Assembly (NCBI GenBank): GCA_964527215.1
Contig: CAZGNZ010000007.1
Location: 46,044 to 110,043, forward strand
Length of the DNA: 64,000 nt
From: CAZGNZ01 sp964527215
GTDB taxonomy: Bacteria > Fidelibacterota > Marinisomatia > SCGC-AAA003-L08 > JACNLC01
Direction of reading: 5' to 3'
The notes under the pieces were generated by a model, which saw nothing but the letters and a program-made list of their open reading frames with translations, made no database searches and was not told where the DNA came from. Both the position numbers and the translations under genes were made by a program. Positions 44,203 through 53,574 of the stretch are shown here, one piece after another. The first letter of the stretch is position 1, and every line of letters starts with the position of its first letter.

Positions 44203-44997
44203 TTACCCCTGATATTTTTTGCGGTTTATAAAATTGGAAAACAATGAAAACATGAATTGATTATTTGATCGGAAGGCGGTGATTTCATCACCGTAAATTA
44301 AAGCATGGGGATTGTGGTTTACCAGTATTTCGGCATCTTGCCCCATAATCCGGCGAGCAGCATCATACGCTTCTGCCAGGCAGAATTTTCTTCTTCCGGT
44401 ATTGTGGGCATCCGAGCCGATAAAATGGGCCAATCCTTTTGAGACAATCCTGCGTGCCAGTTTCTGCGACGGCCCGCCCAGTGTTCCGATCAGACTGCCG
44501 GCATCAATCTGAACAAGGACACCGGCATTAAACAGCTTTCTCAGCAGGCTGAAATCCTGCTGAAAGGGTTTGTATCGTTCCGGATGCGCAATAACGGGAA
44601 CGACCCCGATGTCAAGCAGCTTCTGAAATACCTCGTGATAGCTGTACGGCAAATGAGTTACTGGAAATTCTACCAGAATATTCCGGTATCCGCCGATGAC
44701 TGCAAACGGATGATTGATCAGAGTCAACAGATTCGGCTGGTAATATACTTCCGCCGCCAGATGAAGCTTCAGGCGGATGCCTTCCTCTTTCAGCCGTTCC
44801 GTTAGTGAGATGAACGCAGTCTGCACCATGTCATCCGTGACATTCATTGCTTCAAATTTGGGATGCTGCCGGTGAACTGTGGCCATGACTTCGGTAATTC
44901 CCTGTGCTTCGGCATCCCTGGCCATGTTTACCGCTTCATCCAGATTTCGGGCGCCGTCATCCACACCGGGGACAATATGATTGTGAAAATCGATCAT
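44203..44997 (-). CDS. CpsB/CapC-type PHP-domain tyrosine phosphatase-like protein
   Basis: A 264-residue PHP metal-dependent phosphoesterase. Metal-binding motifs are IDFHNHIVPGVDDGARN at the start, TVHRQHPKFE, LHLAAEVYY, VIAHPERYKPF and FIGSDAHNTGRRK. This set matches the YwqE/CpsB manganese-dependent protein-tyrosine phosphatases that control capsule synthesis kinases. No kinase or capsule genes are adjacent. ATG overlaps the upstream stop as ATGA. Confidence 0.88.
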   Translation of the reverse strand: MIDFHNHIVPGVDDGARNLDEAVNMARDAEAQGITEVMATVHRQHPKFEAMNVTDDMVQTAFISLTERLKEEGIRLKLHLAAEVYYQPNLLTLINHPFAVIGGYRNILVEFPVTHLPYSYHEVFQKLLDIGVVPVIAHPERYKPFQQDFSLLRKLFNAGVLVQIDAGSLIGTLGGPSQKLARRIVSKGLAHFIGSDAHNTGRRKFCLAEAYDAARRIMGQDAEILVNHNPHALIYGDEITAFRSNNQFMFSLFSNFINRKKYQG

Positions 44998-46127
44998 GAC
45001 AGCTGATATTCAACATTACTGATTAAAAACTGCTTCAAGCCTTCCAGACCGTACTGGCGGTAAACCGACAGCTGTTCCTGTGCTTCGGAGCCGGTTTCAA
45101 GCAGCGTATCCAGTCTGTTCAGGACGTCCTGATTCCCAAAATGCTCCAGTCCCGGACGACAGTAATCGCCCATTCGGCGAATGAAGTCCCTCATTGAAAT
45201 GATATCTTCTCCGCCGGTATCATATACCATTGAATCGAAATCGAAGCGAACGGCTTTCCAGAGACCATCCTCAATATATTCTGAACTCAGATTCTCCAGC
45301 AGCTTTCCTGCCTGAAGTTCCTGAACCGCCTGATACACCATCGCCTGGCTCAATGCTGCGATCAACTCCAGATTTTTCAGAGAGCGCTGACTGTCCGCAA
45401 TCCTGAACTCTATGGTGCCGAAATCCATATGGGGACGGATTTTCCACCAGATTCCGCGATACAGAATGATTGAATCCATTTCCAGGAAATTTTCAACCAG
45501 TTCTTCAAACTGTCTGAACGATTTAAAGGTCATGGGAACATTGGTACGGGGGAATGCACCGAACTGGAATGATCTGGAAGACAGGAGTCCGGTTTTGTGT
45601 CCTTCAAAAAAGGGAGAATTGCAGCTGATGGCAAGCATAGGCGGAAGCCATCGGCGCAGGGCATTGGTGACAGCAACCGCGGTATCGCCGTCCGGCACTG
45701 CAACATGGATATGAATGGCAAAAGTGATATTGCGGCGGGCATAGTACTGCAACTGATCCGCTACCCACTGATACCCCTGGGTTTTCACAAAAGTCTGGTT
45801 GTGAGGATCGGCCGTCGGATGGGTTCCGCTGATTCCGATTCGAAATCCCAGCTTCTCTCCCAGTTCTCTGGTCTGGTTCCTCAGCCGGACCACCTCTTCC
45901 ATCGCCTCTCTGACAGTTCGGCAGACTCTGGTGTTGGTTTCAATTTCCGATAGTATCAACTCATAGCTGTATCTGGCTTTTTCCAGTTCCGGAAGGGCAG
46001 CCATGATTTCATCGGCACGGTTGATCAGTTCACCAGTTTCCGGATCGCACAGCATATACTCTTCTTCCACGCCAATCGTGAAAGGATGTTTGTGATCAAA
46101 AATCCTGCTGTAGTGGCTCAAAAACAC
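44994..46127 (-). CDS. YbdK-type carboxylate-amine ligase (GCS2 family)
   Basis: A 377-residue protein of the glutamate-cysteine ligase type 2 superfamily: FTIGVEEEYMLCDPETGELI at the start, LSEIETNTRVC, GISGTHPTADPHNQ, ITFAIHIHVAVPDGDTAV, LLAISCNSPFFEG-type block (AISCNSPFFEGHKTGLLSSR), and WWKIRPHMDFGTIEFRIADSQRS. These enzymes join a carboxylate to an amine with ATP; the true substrate is unknown. GTG start at 46127 with GAGGG ahead. Coupled to the CpsB-like gene. Confidence 0.9.
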   Translation of the reverse strand: MFLSHYSRIFDHKHPFTIGVEEEYMLCDPETGELINRADEIMAALPELEKARYSYELILSEIETNTRVCRTVREAMEEVVRLRNQTRELGEKLGFRIGISGTHPTADPHNQTFVKTQGYQWVADQLQYYARRNITFAIHIHVAVPDGDTAVAVTNALRRWLPPMLAISCNSPFFEGHKTGLLSSRSFQFGAFPRTNVPMTFKSFRQFEELVENFLEMDSIILYRGIWWKIRPHMDFGTIEFRIADSQRSLKNLELIAALSQAMVYQAVQELQAGKLLENLSSEYIEDGLWKAVRFDFDSMVYDTGGEDIISMRDFIRRMGDYCRPGLEHFGNQDVLNRLDTLLETGSEAQEQLSVYRQYGLEGLKQFLISNVEYQLS

Positions 46128-46254
46128 TTCCCTCGATTTTTTGGGTCAGACAGCACTGATTGACCGATCCGGAAACAGCTTCAGACATATTTTGCGCTGC
46201 GTCGGACAATCCAATCAGAAAATGTCGCTCCGGCCCGCGAAATGACGGGACGAA

Positions 46255-47904
46255 TTAAATTACAGACGATTCCTGCCACTCACCGAATACGGCTTTCATG
46301 GCATCCACTATTTCTCCGACAGTAGCATACATCTTTGCCGCTTCAATGATCGGCGGCATTACATTCATATTATGTTCGCAGGCATGGGTGACGGCTTCCA
46401 GGCTGCGGCTGACGGCATCTGCATTTCTATTCTTTTTCATTTCAGTCAGCTTTCGGCACTGACGTTCTTCAATTTCCGATCCGATTTCCAGGATGGGTAT
46501 CTCAATCTTTTCATTGTCTTTGACATACTCATTGACACCGACAACAATTCTCCGCTTTGCATCTACCTTCTGCTGGTAAGCCGATGCCGCTTCGGCAATT
46601 TCGCGCTGCTGGAAACCATGTTCAATTGATTCTACAACTCCACCAAGATCTGCCATTTTCTGAAAATAGTCATGGGCTTTTGCTTCAATTTTGTCGGTAA
46701 GCGATTCCACAAACCAGGAACCCCCGAGGGGATCTACCACATTTGCAACGCCAGTTTCAAACGCAATCAGCTGCTGGGTCCGCAGGGCAATTTCGACGGC
46801 TTTTTCCGTGGGCAGCGCCAGTGTTTCATCCATGGAGTTTGTATGAAGAGACTGGGTTCCGCCCAGAACCCCGGATAGCGCTTGAAAGGCAGTTCGGGCA
46901 ATATTGATTTCCGGCTGCTGGGCGGTAAGAGAACAGCCCGCTGTCTGGGTATGAAACCGCAGTTTCCAGCTGCGCGGATTTTTTGCACCGTATTTTTCCT
47001 TCATCAGCCGGGCCCAAATGCGGCGCGCCGCACGGTATTTGGCAATTTCCTCAAAGAAATCCAGATGAGCATTGAAGAAAAAGGACAGTCTGGGAGCAAA
47101 TGCATCCACATCCAGCCCCCGTTCCACAGCATAATCAACATATGTGTACCCGTCCGACAATGTAAAAGCCAATTCCTGTGCAGCAGTTGAACCTGCCTCA
47201 CGGATGTGATATCCGCTGATTGATATGGTATTGTACTGCGGAAGACTTTCAGTGCAGTATTCAATCATGTCGGTAATGACACGCATGGATTCCTTGGGCG
47301 GGAAAATCCATTCTTTTTGAGCAATATATTCTTTCAGAATGTCGTTCTGGAGAGTGCCGCGGAGGAGTTCCTGACCAACACCCCGTTTTTCAGCCACGGC
47401 AATATAAAAGGCCAGTAAAATGATGGCAGGTCCGTTGATGGTCTGGGATACACTGACTGCATCCAGCGGGATACCGTCAAAGAGGGTTTCCATATCCGCC
47501 AGTGAACTAACAGCTACACCGCATTTTCCTACTTCACCGTTGGCAAAATCATGATCCGCATCGTACCCCATGAGTGTCGGCATATCATAGGCAACGGACA
47601 ATCCCGTCTGCCCCTGACTCATAAGGAATTTGAACCGCCGGTTGGTTTCCTCCGGTCCCCCGAATCCGGCAAACTGACGCATGGTCCACAACCGGCCGCG
47701 GTACATATTGGGATGCACCCCCCGAGTGTAGGGATACTGGCCCGGAAATCCCTGTTCCGACAGATAATCCGCACCGGCATCTTCAGGGTAATAAAGCAGA
47801 TCAAGAGGTTCTCCCGACAACGTATCGAAGTTGGTATCCCGGGACTTTGATCCGGACAGATCCGATTTCCACTGCTCATAGGCAGCATCAAATTTCTTAC
47901 TCAT
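46255..47904 (-). CDS. Methylmalonyl-CoA mutase, catalytic (large) subunit without B12 domain
   Basis: A 549-residue alpha-type subunit. TRGVHPNMYRGRLWTMRQFAGFG, SVAYDMPTLMGYDADH, SVSQTINGPA, LRGTLQNDILKEY, ISISGYHIREAGSTAAQELAFTL and RFHTQTAGCSLTAQQPEINIARTAFQALSGVLGGTQSLHTNSMDE are standard family blocks. The cobalamin-binding DxHxxG domain is absent, so a separate small subunit must exist elsewhere. It interconverts methylmalonyl-CoA and succinyl-CoA. ATG follows the dxs stop directly with GAAGGAGA ahead. Confidence 0.94.
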   Translation of the reverse strand: MSKKFDAAYEQWKSDLSGSKSRDTNFDTLSGEPLDLLYYPEDAGADYLSEQGFPGQYPYTRGVHPNMYRGRLWTMRQFAGFGGPEETNRRFKFLMSQGQTGLSVAYDMPTLMGYDADHDFANGEVGKCGVAVSSLADMETLFDGIPLDAVSVSQTINGPAIILLAFYIAVAEKRGVGQELLRGTLQNDILKEYIAQKEWIFPPKESMRVITDMIEYCTESLPQYNTISISGYHIREAGSTAAQELAFTLSDGYTYVDYAVERGLDVDAFAPRLSFFFNAHLDFFEEIAKYRAARRIWARLMKEKYGAKNPRSWKLRFHTQTAGCSLTAQQPEINIARTAFQALSGVLGGTQSLHTNSMDETLALPTEKAVEIALRTQQLIAFETGVANVVDPLGGSWFVESLTDKIEAKAHDYFQKMADLGGVVESIEHGFQQREIAEAASAYQQKVDAKRRIVVGVNEYVKDNEKIEIPILEIGSEIEERQCRKLTEMKKNRNADAVSRSLEAVTHACEHNMNVMPPIIEAAKMYATVGEIVDAMKAVFGEWQESSVI

Positions 47905-49776
47905 TTAATCTCCTTCCTGACTCTGCACCTGCCCCAACAATCCCGGGGCGGTTAATCCCAGTTCCTCCAGCTGTTCTTCCCGAGTGGCATGTTCGATAAA
48001 CTGGTCCGGAATTCCCATGCGCACCACCCGGGTTTTCGGTGAAAGAGCCTGTGCAAATTCCAGAACCGCAGACCCGAATCCGCCGGTCAGACAGCCTTCC
48101 TCAATGGTGATTACCAGTTGATGAGTTTCCATTGCTTCACGAAGCAATTTTTCATCCAGCGGCTTGATGAAACGGGCGTTGATCACCGTGGGGGTGTATT
48201 GAAGTTCCTGCCCGCAAAGTTCTGCAAACTCCAGGGCGGGTTTCACCATACTTCCAACTGCAAGCACGACAGTTTTTTCTCCCTGAACGAGTACTTCCCA
48301 TTTACCCACGGGCAAAATTTCGGGAGGTAGATCCGGAGTAAATGTTTCACTGGTTCCTTTCGGATAGCGAATACTGAATCCTGTTTCCCCGGCCAGAGCC
48401 GTTGCCAGCAGGTTCCGGAGTTCATTCCCGTCTTTCGGAGCAGCAACCACCATACCCGGAAGCATACGGAGCAGTGCGATATCATACACCCCGTGGTGGG
48501 TGGGTCCGTCCGGTCCCACCAGCCCGGCACGGTCCATGCAAAAAATCACCGGCAGCTTTTGAAGAAGCACATCGTGAAACACATTGTCCCAGGCTCGCTG
48601 CAGGAAGGTGGAGTACAGTGCCACCACCGGCCGCTGTCCTTCCGCTGCCAGACCGGCTGCATATGTCACGGCGTGACCTTCGGCAATTCCCACATCAATA
48701 TAGCGATTCTGATAATGCTCAACATACTCCGACATACCCGTTCCAATGGCCATGGCAGCCGTAATGCACGTGATCCTGTCATCCTGCCCGGCCAGTTCCG
48801 TAACGCATTTTCCAAAAACCTTGGAATAATTCAGGGCTTTCGAAGGGTTTGATTTCAGATGATTTCCGGACATACTGTAATATTTTACAGAGTCTTTCTC
48901 CGCAAGTGACGAACTGTGCCCTTTCTGGGTATAGACATGAACCAGGGTCGGATTGGGCATTTTTTTCACCGCTCTGAACGTCCGAATCAGTTCATCCAAA
49001 TTGTGGCCGTCAACGGGACCGATATATCGCAGTCCGAGTTCTTCAAACAGCGCTCCCGGCGTAAAGAAGCCTTTTATGCCCTCCTGGGTTTTCCGCAGCA
49101 CTCGCCGGATCATGCGTGACGGCAGTCGGGGTATCCGTCCGGTTGCATTCCATAAATCCTCCCGAAAGCGGTTGTATGCCGGATGGGTCAACACTTTGGT
49201 CAGATATCTGGAAAGGGCTCCCACACTGGGTGAAATGGACATTTTATTGTCATTCAGCACAATGGTCATCTGGGTTTTCTGATAGCCCAGATTGTTCAGA
49301 CCTTCGTACGACAAACCGCCCGTCATTGCGCCGTCTCCGACTACGGCTACCACTTTTTCCTGTGATCCTCTGAGGTCCCGTGCATGAGCAAACCCCACGG
49401 CTGCGGAGATGGCGGTGCTGGCGTGTCCGGCACCAAAGACATCATGAACATTTTCAGCGCGCCGCAGGTATCCGCTGATTCCATTTTTCTGACGCAAGGT
49501 GCAGAAACGGTCGCGGCGGCCTGTGAGTATTTTATGCGCATAGGCTTGATGACCCACATCCCAGATCAGCTTGTCAACGGGTGAATTGAATACTGTGTGA
49601 AGTGCAATTGTCAGATCAACCACTCCGAGCGGAGAGGCATAGTGACCGCCCACATCCTCAACGGTGGTCCGTATGAGATGATGGACTTCTGCAGACAGTT
49701 TAATCAGTTCCGGAAAGGACAGTTTTTTCAGATCTTCCGGATCATCCACCTTATTCAGTATCGCGTATTCACTCAT
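47905..49776 (-). CDS. dxs: 1-deoxy-D-xylulose-5-phosphate synthase
   Basis: A 623-residue thiamine-diphosphate enzyme, first step of the MEP isoprenoid pathway. Seen are GHYASPLGVVDLTIALH, WDVGHQAYAHKILTGR, the ThDP motif VVGDGAMTGGLSYEGLNN, and in the second half DVGIAEGHAVTYAAGLA and MDRAGLVGPDGPTHHGVYD. ATG overlaps the pdxT stop by eight bases. A later pathway enzyme, ispH, lies three genes upstream. Because vitamin B6 here is made by PdxS/PdxT, dxs serves isoprenoids (and perhaps thiamine) rather than pyridoxal. Confidence 0.97.
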   Translation of the reverse strand: MSEYAILNKVDDPEDLKKLSFPELIKLSAEVHHLIRTTVEDVGGHYASPLGVVDLTIALHTVFNSPVDKLIWDVGHQAYAHKILTGRRDRFCTLRQKNGISGYLRRAENVHDVFGAGHASTAISAAVGFAHARDLRGSQEKVVAVVGDGAMTGGLSYEGLNNLGYQKTQMTIVLNDNKMSISPSVGALSRYLTKVLTHPAYNRFREDLWNATGRIPRLPSRMIRRVLRKTQEGIKGFFTPGALFEELGLRYIGPVDGHNLDELIRTFRAVKKMPNPTLVHVYTQKGHSSSLAEKDSVKYYSMSGNHLKSNPSKALNYSKVFGKCVTELAGQDDRITCITAAMAIGTGMSEYVEHYQNRYIDVGIAEGHAVTYAAGLAAEGQRPVVALYSTFLQRAWDNVFHDVLLQKLPVIFCMDRAGLVGPDGPTHHGVYDIALLRMLPGMVVAAPKDGNELRNLLATALAGETGFSIRYPKGTSETFTPDLPPEILPVGKWEVLVQGEKTVVLAVGSMVKPALEFAELCGQELQYTPTVINARFIKPLDEKLLREAMETHQLVITIEEGCLTGGFGSAVLEFAQALSPKTRVVRMGIPDQFIEHATREEQLEELGLTAPGLLGQVQSQEGD

Positions 49777-50332
49777 TCACCATATCCAGAAAATAACGAT
49801 GGATCCGTTCGTCAGTACCTAGCTCAGGATGGAAGGATGCTGCCAGATGGCGATTGTCCGTAACAAGGACCGGCTCAGATCCGTATCGGGCCAAGACCCT
49901 GATATTCTTGGAGGTTTTGAATCTTGGTGCCCTGATAAAAACCGCTTTAAAAACCTTTTCGGGGTCAAATTCCAGATGTATTCCTGTACTGAAAGAGTGG
50001 ACCTGACGCCCCCATCCGTTGCGTTCCACCTGATAATCCATCACGGCCAGCGGATGCACTTTATCACTGCCCTGATTGCTTCCGAGCATGATCATCCCCG
50101 CACAGGTGCCGAAGACCGGGTGTTTATTTGCAAATTCCAGCAGCGGCTCACGCATGCCTGTAAACTCAATCTGTCTGGTCAGGGTGGTGGACTCACCGCC
50201 GGGAATAATCAGTCCGCTGCACCGATCCAGCTGTTCAGAATATCGAACTGCTTCGGAAGTTGCACCCAGCCTGTGCAGGATATGCTGGTGTTTTTCAAAA
50301 TCCCCCTGAAGGGCCAGCACCCCGATATGCAT
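49769..50332 (-). CDS. pdxT: Pyridoxal 5'-phosphate synthase, glutaminase subunit
   Basis: A 187-residue class I glutaminase: IGVLALQGDFEKHQHIL, LIIPGGESTTLTRQI, catalytic FGTCAGMIML, and AASFHPELG with the His-Glu pair. These are specific PdxT motifs. It supplies ammonia to PdxS, whose gene it overlaps by one base (TAATG). Confidence 0.97.
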   Translation of the reverse strand: MHIGVLALQGDFEKHQHILHRLGATSEAVRYSEQLDRCSGLIIPGGESTTLTRQIEFTGMREPLLEFANKHPVFGTCAGMIMLGSNQGSDKVHPLAVMDYQVERNGWGRQVHSFSTGIHLEFDPEKVFKAVFIRAPRFKTSKNIRVLARYGSEPVLVTDNRHLAASFHPELGTDERIHRYFLDMVNE

Positions 50333-51213
50333 TACCAGCCTCGTTCTTGCAGACGCTGTTCCGGCGGGATTTCAGCAATGTCCAATCCTTTCATGGCTTC
50401 TTTCAAACCGGTGGACACTTCAGCCAGTTTTCCGGCATCCTGAAAATATGTAACAGCATTGACAATGGCGCGGGCTCTTGCATCCGGGTCTGAACTCATA
50501 AAAATACCGGAACCGACGAAAACCGTTTCAGCCCCCAGCTGCATCATCAGGGATGCGTCTGCGGGTGTGGCCACACCGCCGGCGGCAAAATTCGGTACCG
50601 GCAGCTTTCCGGTTTCCGCCACACGGGATACCAGACTGAAGGGAGCACCCAGTTCTTTTGAACGGGCCATCAGCTCGGCCTGATCCAGAACGGTCAATAC
50701 CCGAATATCACTCTGGACACGACGCATGTGCCGCACCGCTTCCACAATGTTTCCGCTTCCCGCCTCACCTTTGGTCCGAATCATGGCAGCACCTTCACCG
50801 ATTCGGCGCAGTGCTTCACCCAGATTCCGGCAGCCGCAGACAAAGGGCACCTTGAAATCATGCTTCCAAATGTGATTGGCTTCATCAGCCGGAGTTAACA
50901 CTTCGCTTTCATCAATAAAATCAACTTCCAGTGCTTCCAGTATCTGAGCTTCTGCAAAATGCCCAATCCGGCATTTGGCCATCACCGGGATCGAAACAGC
51001 TTTCTGTATTTCTTGAATTTTTGACGGATCACTCATTCGGGCGATGCCGCCGTCTTTTCGTATTTCAGCCGGTATGCGTTCAAGAGCCATTACGGCAACA
51101 GCACCGGCATTTTCTGCAATTTTGGCCTGGTCAGCAGTGGTAACATCCATTATCACACCGCCTTTCAGCATCTCCGCCAGACCCACTTTTACTTCAAATG
51201 AACCTTTTTCCAT
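50332..51213 (-). CDS. pdxS: Pyridoxal 5'-phosphate synthase, lyase subunit
   Basis: A 293-residue TIM-barrel protein that makes PLP from ribose 5-phosphate, glyceraldehyde 3-phosphate and ammonia. The MLKGGVIMDVTTADQAKIAENAGAVAVMALERIP block, FIDESEVLTPADE, FVCGCRNLGEALRRIGEGAAMIRTKGEAG and NFAAGGVATPADASLMMQLGAETVFVGSGIF are near-invariant in PdxS. Followed directly by pdxT. Confidence 0.98.
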   Translation of the reverse strand: MEKGSFEVKVGLAEMLKGGVIMDVTTADQAKIAENAGAVAVMALERIPAEIRKDGGIARMSDPSKIQEIQKAVSIPVMAKCRIGHFAEAQILEALEVDFIDESEVLTPADEANHIWKHDFKVPFVCGCRNLGEALRRIGEGAAMIRTKGEAGSGNIVEAVRHMRRVQSDIRVLTVLDQAELMARSKELGAPFSLVSRVAETGKLPVPNFAAGGVATPADASLMMQLGAETVFVGSGIFMSSDPDARARAIVNAVTYFQDAGKLAEVSTGLKEAMKGLDIAEIPPEQRLQERGW

Positions 51214-51215
51214 AT

Positions 51216-52055
51216 CTACTTCCTGTTGTACGTCTCAATCTTAGATTTAACTTCATTAATAATGTATTCAGGTGTGGAAGCACCCGCCGAGATTCCAACC
51301 GATTCAGCGCCGTCGAACCATTCCGGTTTAACCTCTCCCGCACTGGTCACTTGATGGGAATTTATGTTTTTTTCCAGCGCCAGCTGGGTCAAACGCTTGG
51401 AATTGGCACTGGTGAAAGAACCAATGATGATCATAACATCTGACGAAGCTGCCAGAACTTTTATCTGTTCCTGATTTCGCTTCGTCGGATAACAAATGGT
51501 GTTAACAAAATGAAGGTCAAACACCCTGGTCATCAGAATATTGATAATTTGCTGAACGTTTTCAATGGTCTGTGTGGACTGACTGACTACCCCGGCCTTT
51601 TTCATTTTTCTCAGCTTCTTCGCCTCCTCCGGTGTCGCCACAATAATGGAATTTTCCACATTGTTTGCAATGGCAGTCACTTCATCATGTCCATGATCTC
51701 CAATGATGATGATCTGCCTGTTGTCCAGAGCCAGCTTTCGCACTTCCCGATGAATTTCATGAACCAGCGGACACGTCGCATCGATAATGTTCATGCCGCG
51801 CTCACGCGCTTCATCCCAGACCTCCCGCACCGTACCATGGGCCCTGAACAGGACCGGGCTTTCGGCAGGTATATCGTTAATCGAATTCACAATCCTTGCA
51901 CCGGCCCGGGAAAGATCCTCAACTACTTTTTCATTGTGAACAATATCTCCCAGCATATAGACAGAGCCGTACTTTTCGGCTGCGTCATACGCCATGTTCA
52001 CCGCGTCTCTCACGCCGAAACAGTATCCGGCATCTTTTGCCACAATAATCTTCAA
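51216..52055 (-). CDS. ispH: 4-hydroxy-3-methylbut-2-enyl diphosphate reductase
   Basis: A 279-residue Fe-S enzyme (LytB), last step of the MEP pathway. AKDAGYCFGVRDAVNMAYD supplies the first cluster cysteine, and DATCPLVHEIHREV and NTICYPTKRNQEQ the other two; GDHGHDEV and SVGISAGASTPEYIINEV are also family motifs. The start is TTG at 52055, overlapping the nrnA stop, so the two are coupled. Confidence 0.97.
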   Translation of the reverse strand: MKIIVAKDAGYCFGVRDAVNMAYDAAEKYGSVYMLGDIVHNEKVVEDLSRAGARIVNSINDIPAESPVLFRAHGTVREVWDEARERGMNIIDATCPLVHEIHREVRKLALDNRQIIIIGDHGHDEVTAIANNVENSIIVATPEEAKKLRKMKKAGVVSQSTQTIENVQQIINILMTRVFDLHFVNTICYPTKRNQEQIKVLAASSDVMIIIGSFTSANSKRLTQLALEKNINSHQVTSAGEVKPEWFDGAESVGISAGASTPEYIINEVKSKIETYNRK

Positions 52056-53062
52056 ACTGCAGAACCGTTTAGTTTATGCTCAATCAAAGTCAGTATTTCC
52101 TGTTCAATCTCCGGTATCCTTCCGTTTAAGACGGTTGCACCGGCAGCAAATTTATGTCCTCCGCCCCCAAACTTCATGGCAATGTCATTCACTGAGTATT
52201 GCCCCTTTGATCTGAAATTGATGCGAACGCGGTCCTCCATTTCCATCAGCATAAAAGCAATTTCAACACCGTCAATGGAACGGACAAAATCCGTGTACCC
52301 GTCCACATCCTCATCACCGGCTCCCAGAGATTTCAGCAGTGATCTGGTAACCCGGAAAAACACTGTCTGATTATCGTGGGCAAACATGAGTCCCCGAATA
52401 ATCTCACCCAAAAGACGGACCTGAATCAGTTTTCTTCTTTCAAATATTTCCTGATGGATTTTGGAGGGAGAAACACCGGATTCAATCAGATGAATCGACA
52501 TTTCATGTGCATGTGTATTGGTATTGTTATACCGGAATGATCCGGTATCGGTCACAATGGCCGTATACAAGGCTTCCGCAATGGCAAGCGGAAGCAGGCG
52601 ACCGTTGTTGACGTGCCTTAAATAATCCCACACCAGCGAACCGGTGGAAGCGGCGTCTGGATCAATAATATTATACGAGTAAATATCCGTGCTGGAGGAG
52701 GCATGATGGTCTATGCAGATGGTGGTCATTTTGCCATAAATCAAATCACCGATATCCAGTATCCGTTTGGGATCCCCCACATCAAAAATAAGCGCCAGAT
52801 CGCAGTTTTCAATCCACTGCCGGTTTTGACCGGAAAATTGCTCAACGATCCCGCCGTCATTCAGAAAATCATACTGATACGGCAGCGGAGATGCATTGAT
52901 GATTCGCACCGTTTTTCCCAGCTTGCGAAGGTGATGATAAAACGCCGCTTCGCATCCAATTCCGTCTCCGTCAGGATTAACATGAGTGGTCAGCAAAATG
53001 GCTTCGGCACTTTCGATGATCCGGTCCAGTTCGAACCATGAAATGTCTATATTAGCTTTCAT
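52052..53062 (-). CDS. DHH-family nanoRNase/pAp phosphatase (NrnA-like)
   Basis: A 336-residue DHH/DHHA1 phosphoesterase: LLTTHVNPDGDGIGCEAAFYHHL, ALIFDVGDPKRI, the DHH motif CIDHHASSS, YTAIVTDTGSFRYNNT and the C-terminal GGGGHKFAAGATV. NrnA-type enzymes degrade very short RNA and 3',5'-pAp. First gene of the nrnA-ispH-pdxS-pdxT-dxs run. The 512-base gap upstream would hold its promoter. Confidence 0.93.
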   Translation of the reverse strand: MKANIDISWFELDRIIESAEAILLTTHVNPDGDGIGCEAAFYHHLRKLGKTVRIINASPLPYQYDFLNDGGIVEQFSGQNRQWIENCDLALIFDVGDPKRILDIGDLIYGKMTTICIDHHASSSTDIYSYNIIDPDAASTGSLVWDYLRHVNNGRLLPLAIAEALYTAIVTDTGSFRYNNTNTHAHEMSIHLIESGVSPSKIHQEIFERRKLIQVRLLGEIIRGLMFAHDNQTVFFRVTRSLLKSLGAGDEDVDGYTDFVRSIDGVEIAFMLMEMEDRVRINFRSKGQYSVNDIAMKFGGGGHKFAAGATVLNGRIPEIEQEILTLIEHKLNGSAV

Positions 53063-53574
53063 AAATAAGTATATAATTTAAAGCAAAGCACAGGACCAAA
53101 CAAACAAAGCGGACTGATATAGCTATACCTATATTTACCTGCTCACCCTTCTGAAAACAACCTGTTCAAATCGATTCGTTCCTCACAGGGCTTCGCGGGG
53201 CAGCGGAAACTCAGGATTTCCCGGAATGCTTCCGCACATTCACCTAACCAGGATATTTCTCGAGAATATCACCGCGTAAAATGCACCGAATTTTCCGCCC
53301 GATGATGTGTCCGGGCCAATCAGCAACGATAGCGACGGAACTCCAGAGGCTGAAAAACCTGCAGCCGCCCAGACTGCGGGGTATTCTCCCGGTGTTACTT
53401 GTCCCAAAACGGACTGATTAAACCGAACTGTCTGATATTGTTTTTTCCAGGCTGGTCCCTCTGGTTGCATGATGTGTAAATTACAATTGTACCGGCAACC
53501 CGAAATCTTCAGTTCATGAACACACTTCATCCGGCCCGACATTACCGTCATCACGTTGAAAATATGGGGAAAAG
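53063..53574. other. 512-base gap between divergent genes, with a degraded repeat
   Basis: No gene is supported. Sequence 53251-53307 (GGATATTTCTCGAGAATATC, then CGCGTAAAATGC and CGAATTTTCCG, CGATGATG) matches the left end of the 19741-19979 element with scattered differences, so it is a decayed or truncated copy. Promoters for nrnA (minus) and the small exported protein (plus) must lie here. Confidence 0.6.
53251..53307 (+). repeat. Partial copy of the MITE-like end
   Basis: About 57 bases resemble 19745-19800 in the same orientation, including ATATTTC, GAGAATATC and GCGTAAAATGC. The opposite inverted end was not found nearby. Confidence 0.6.
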
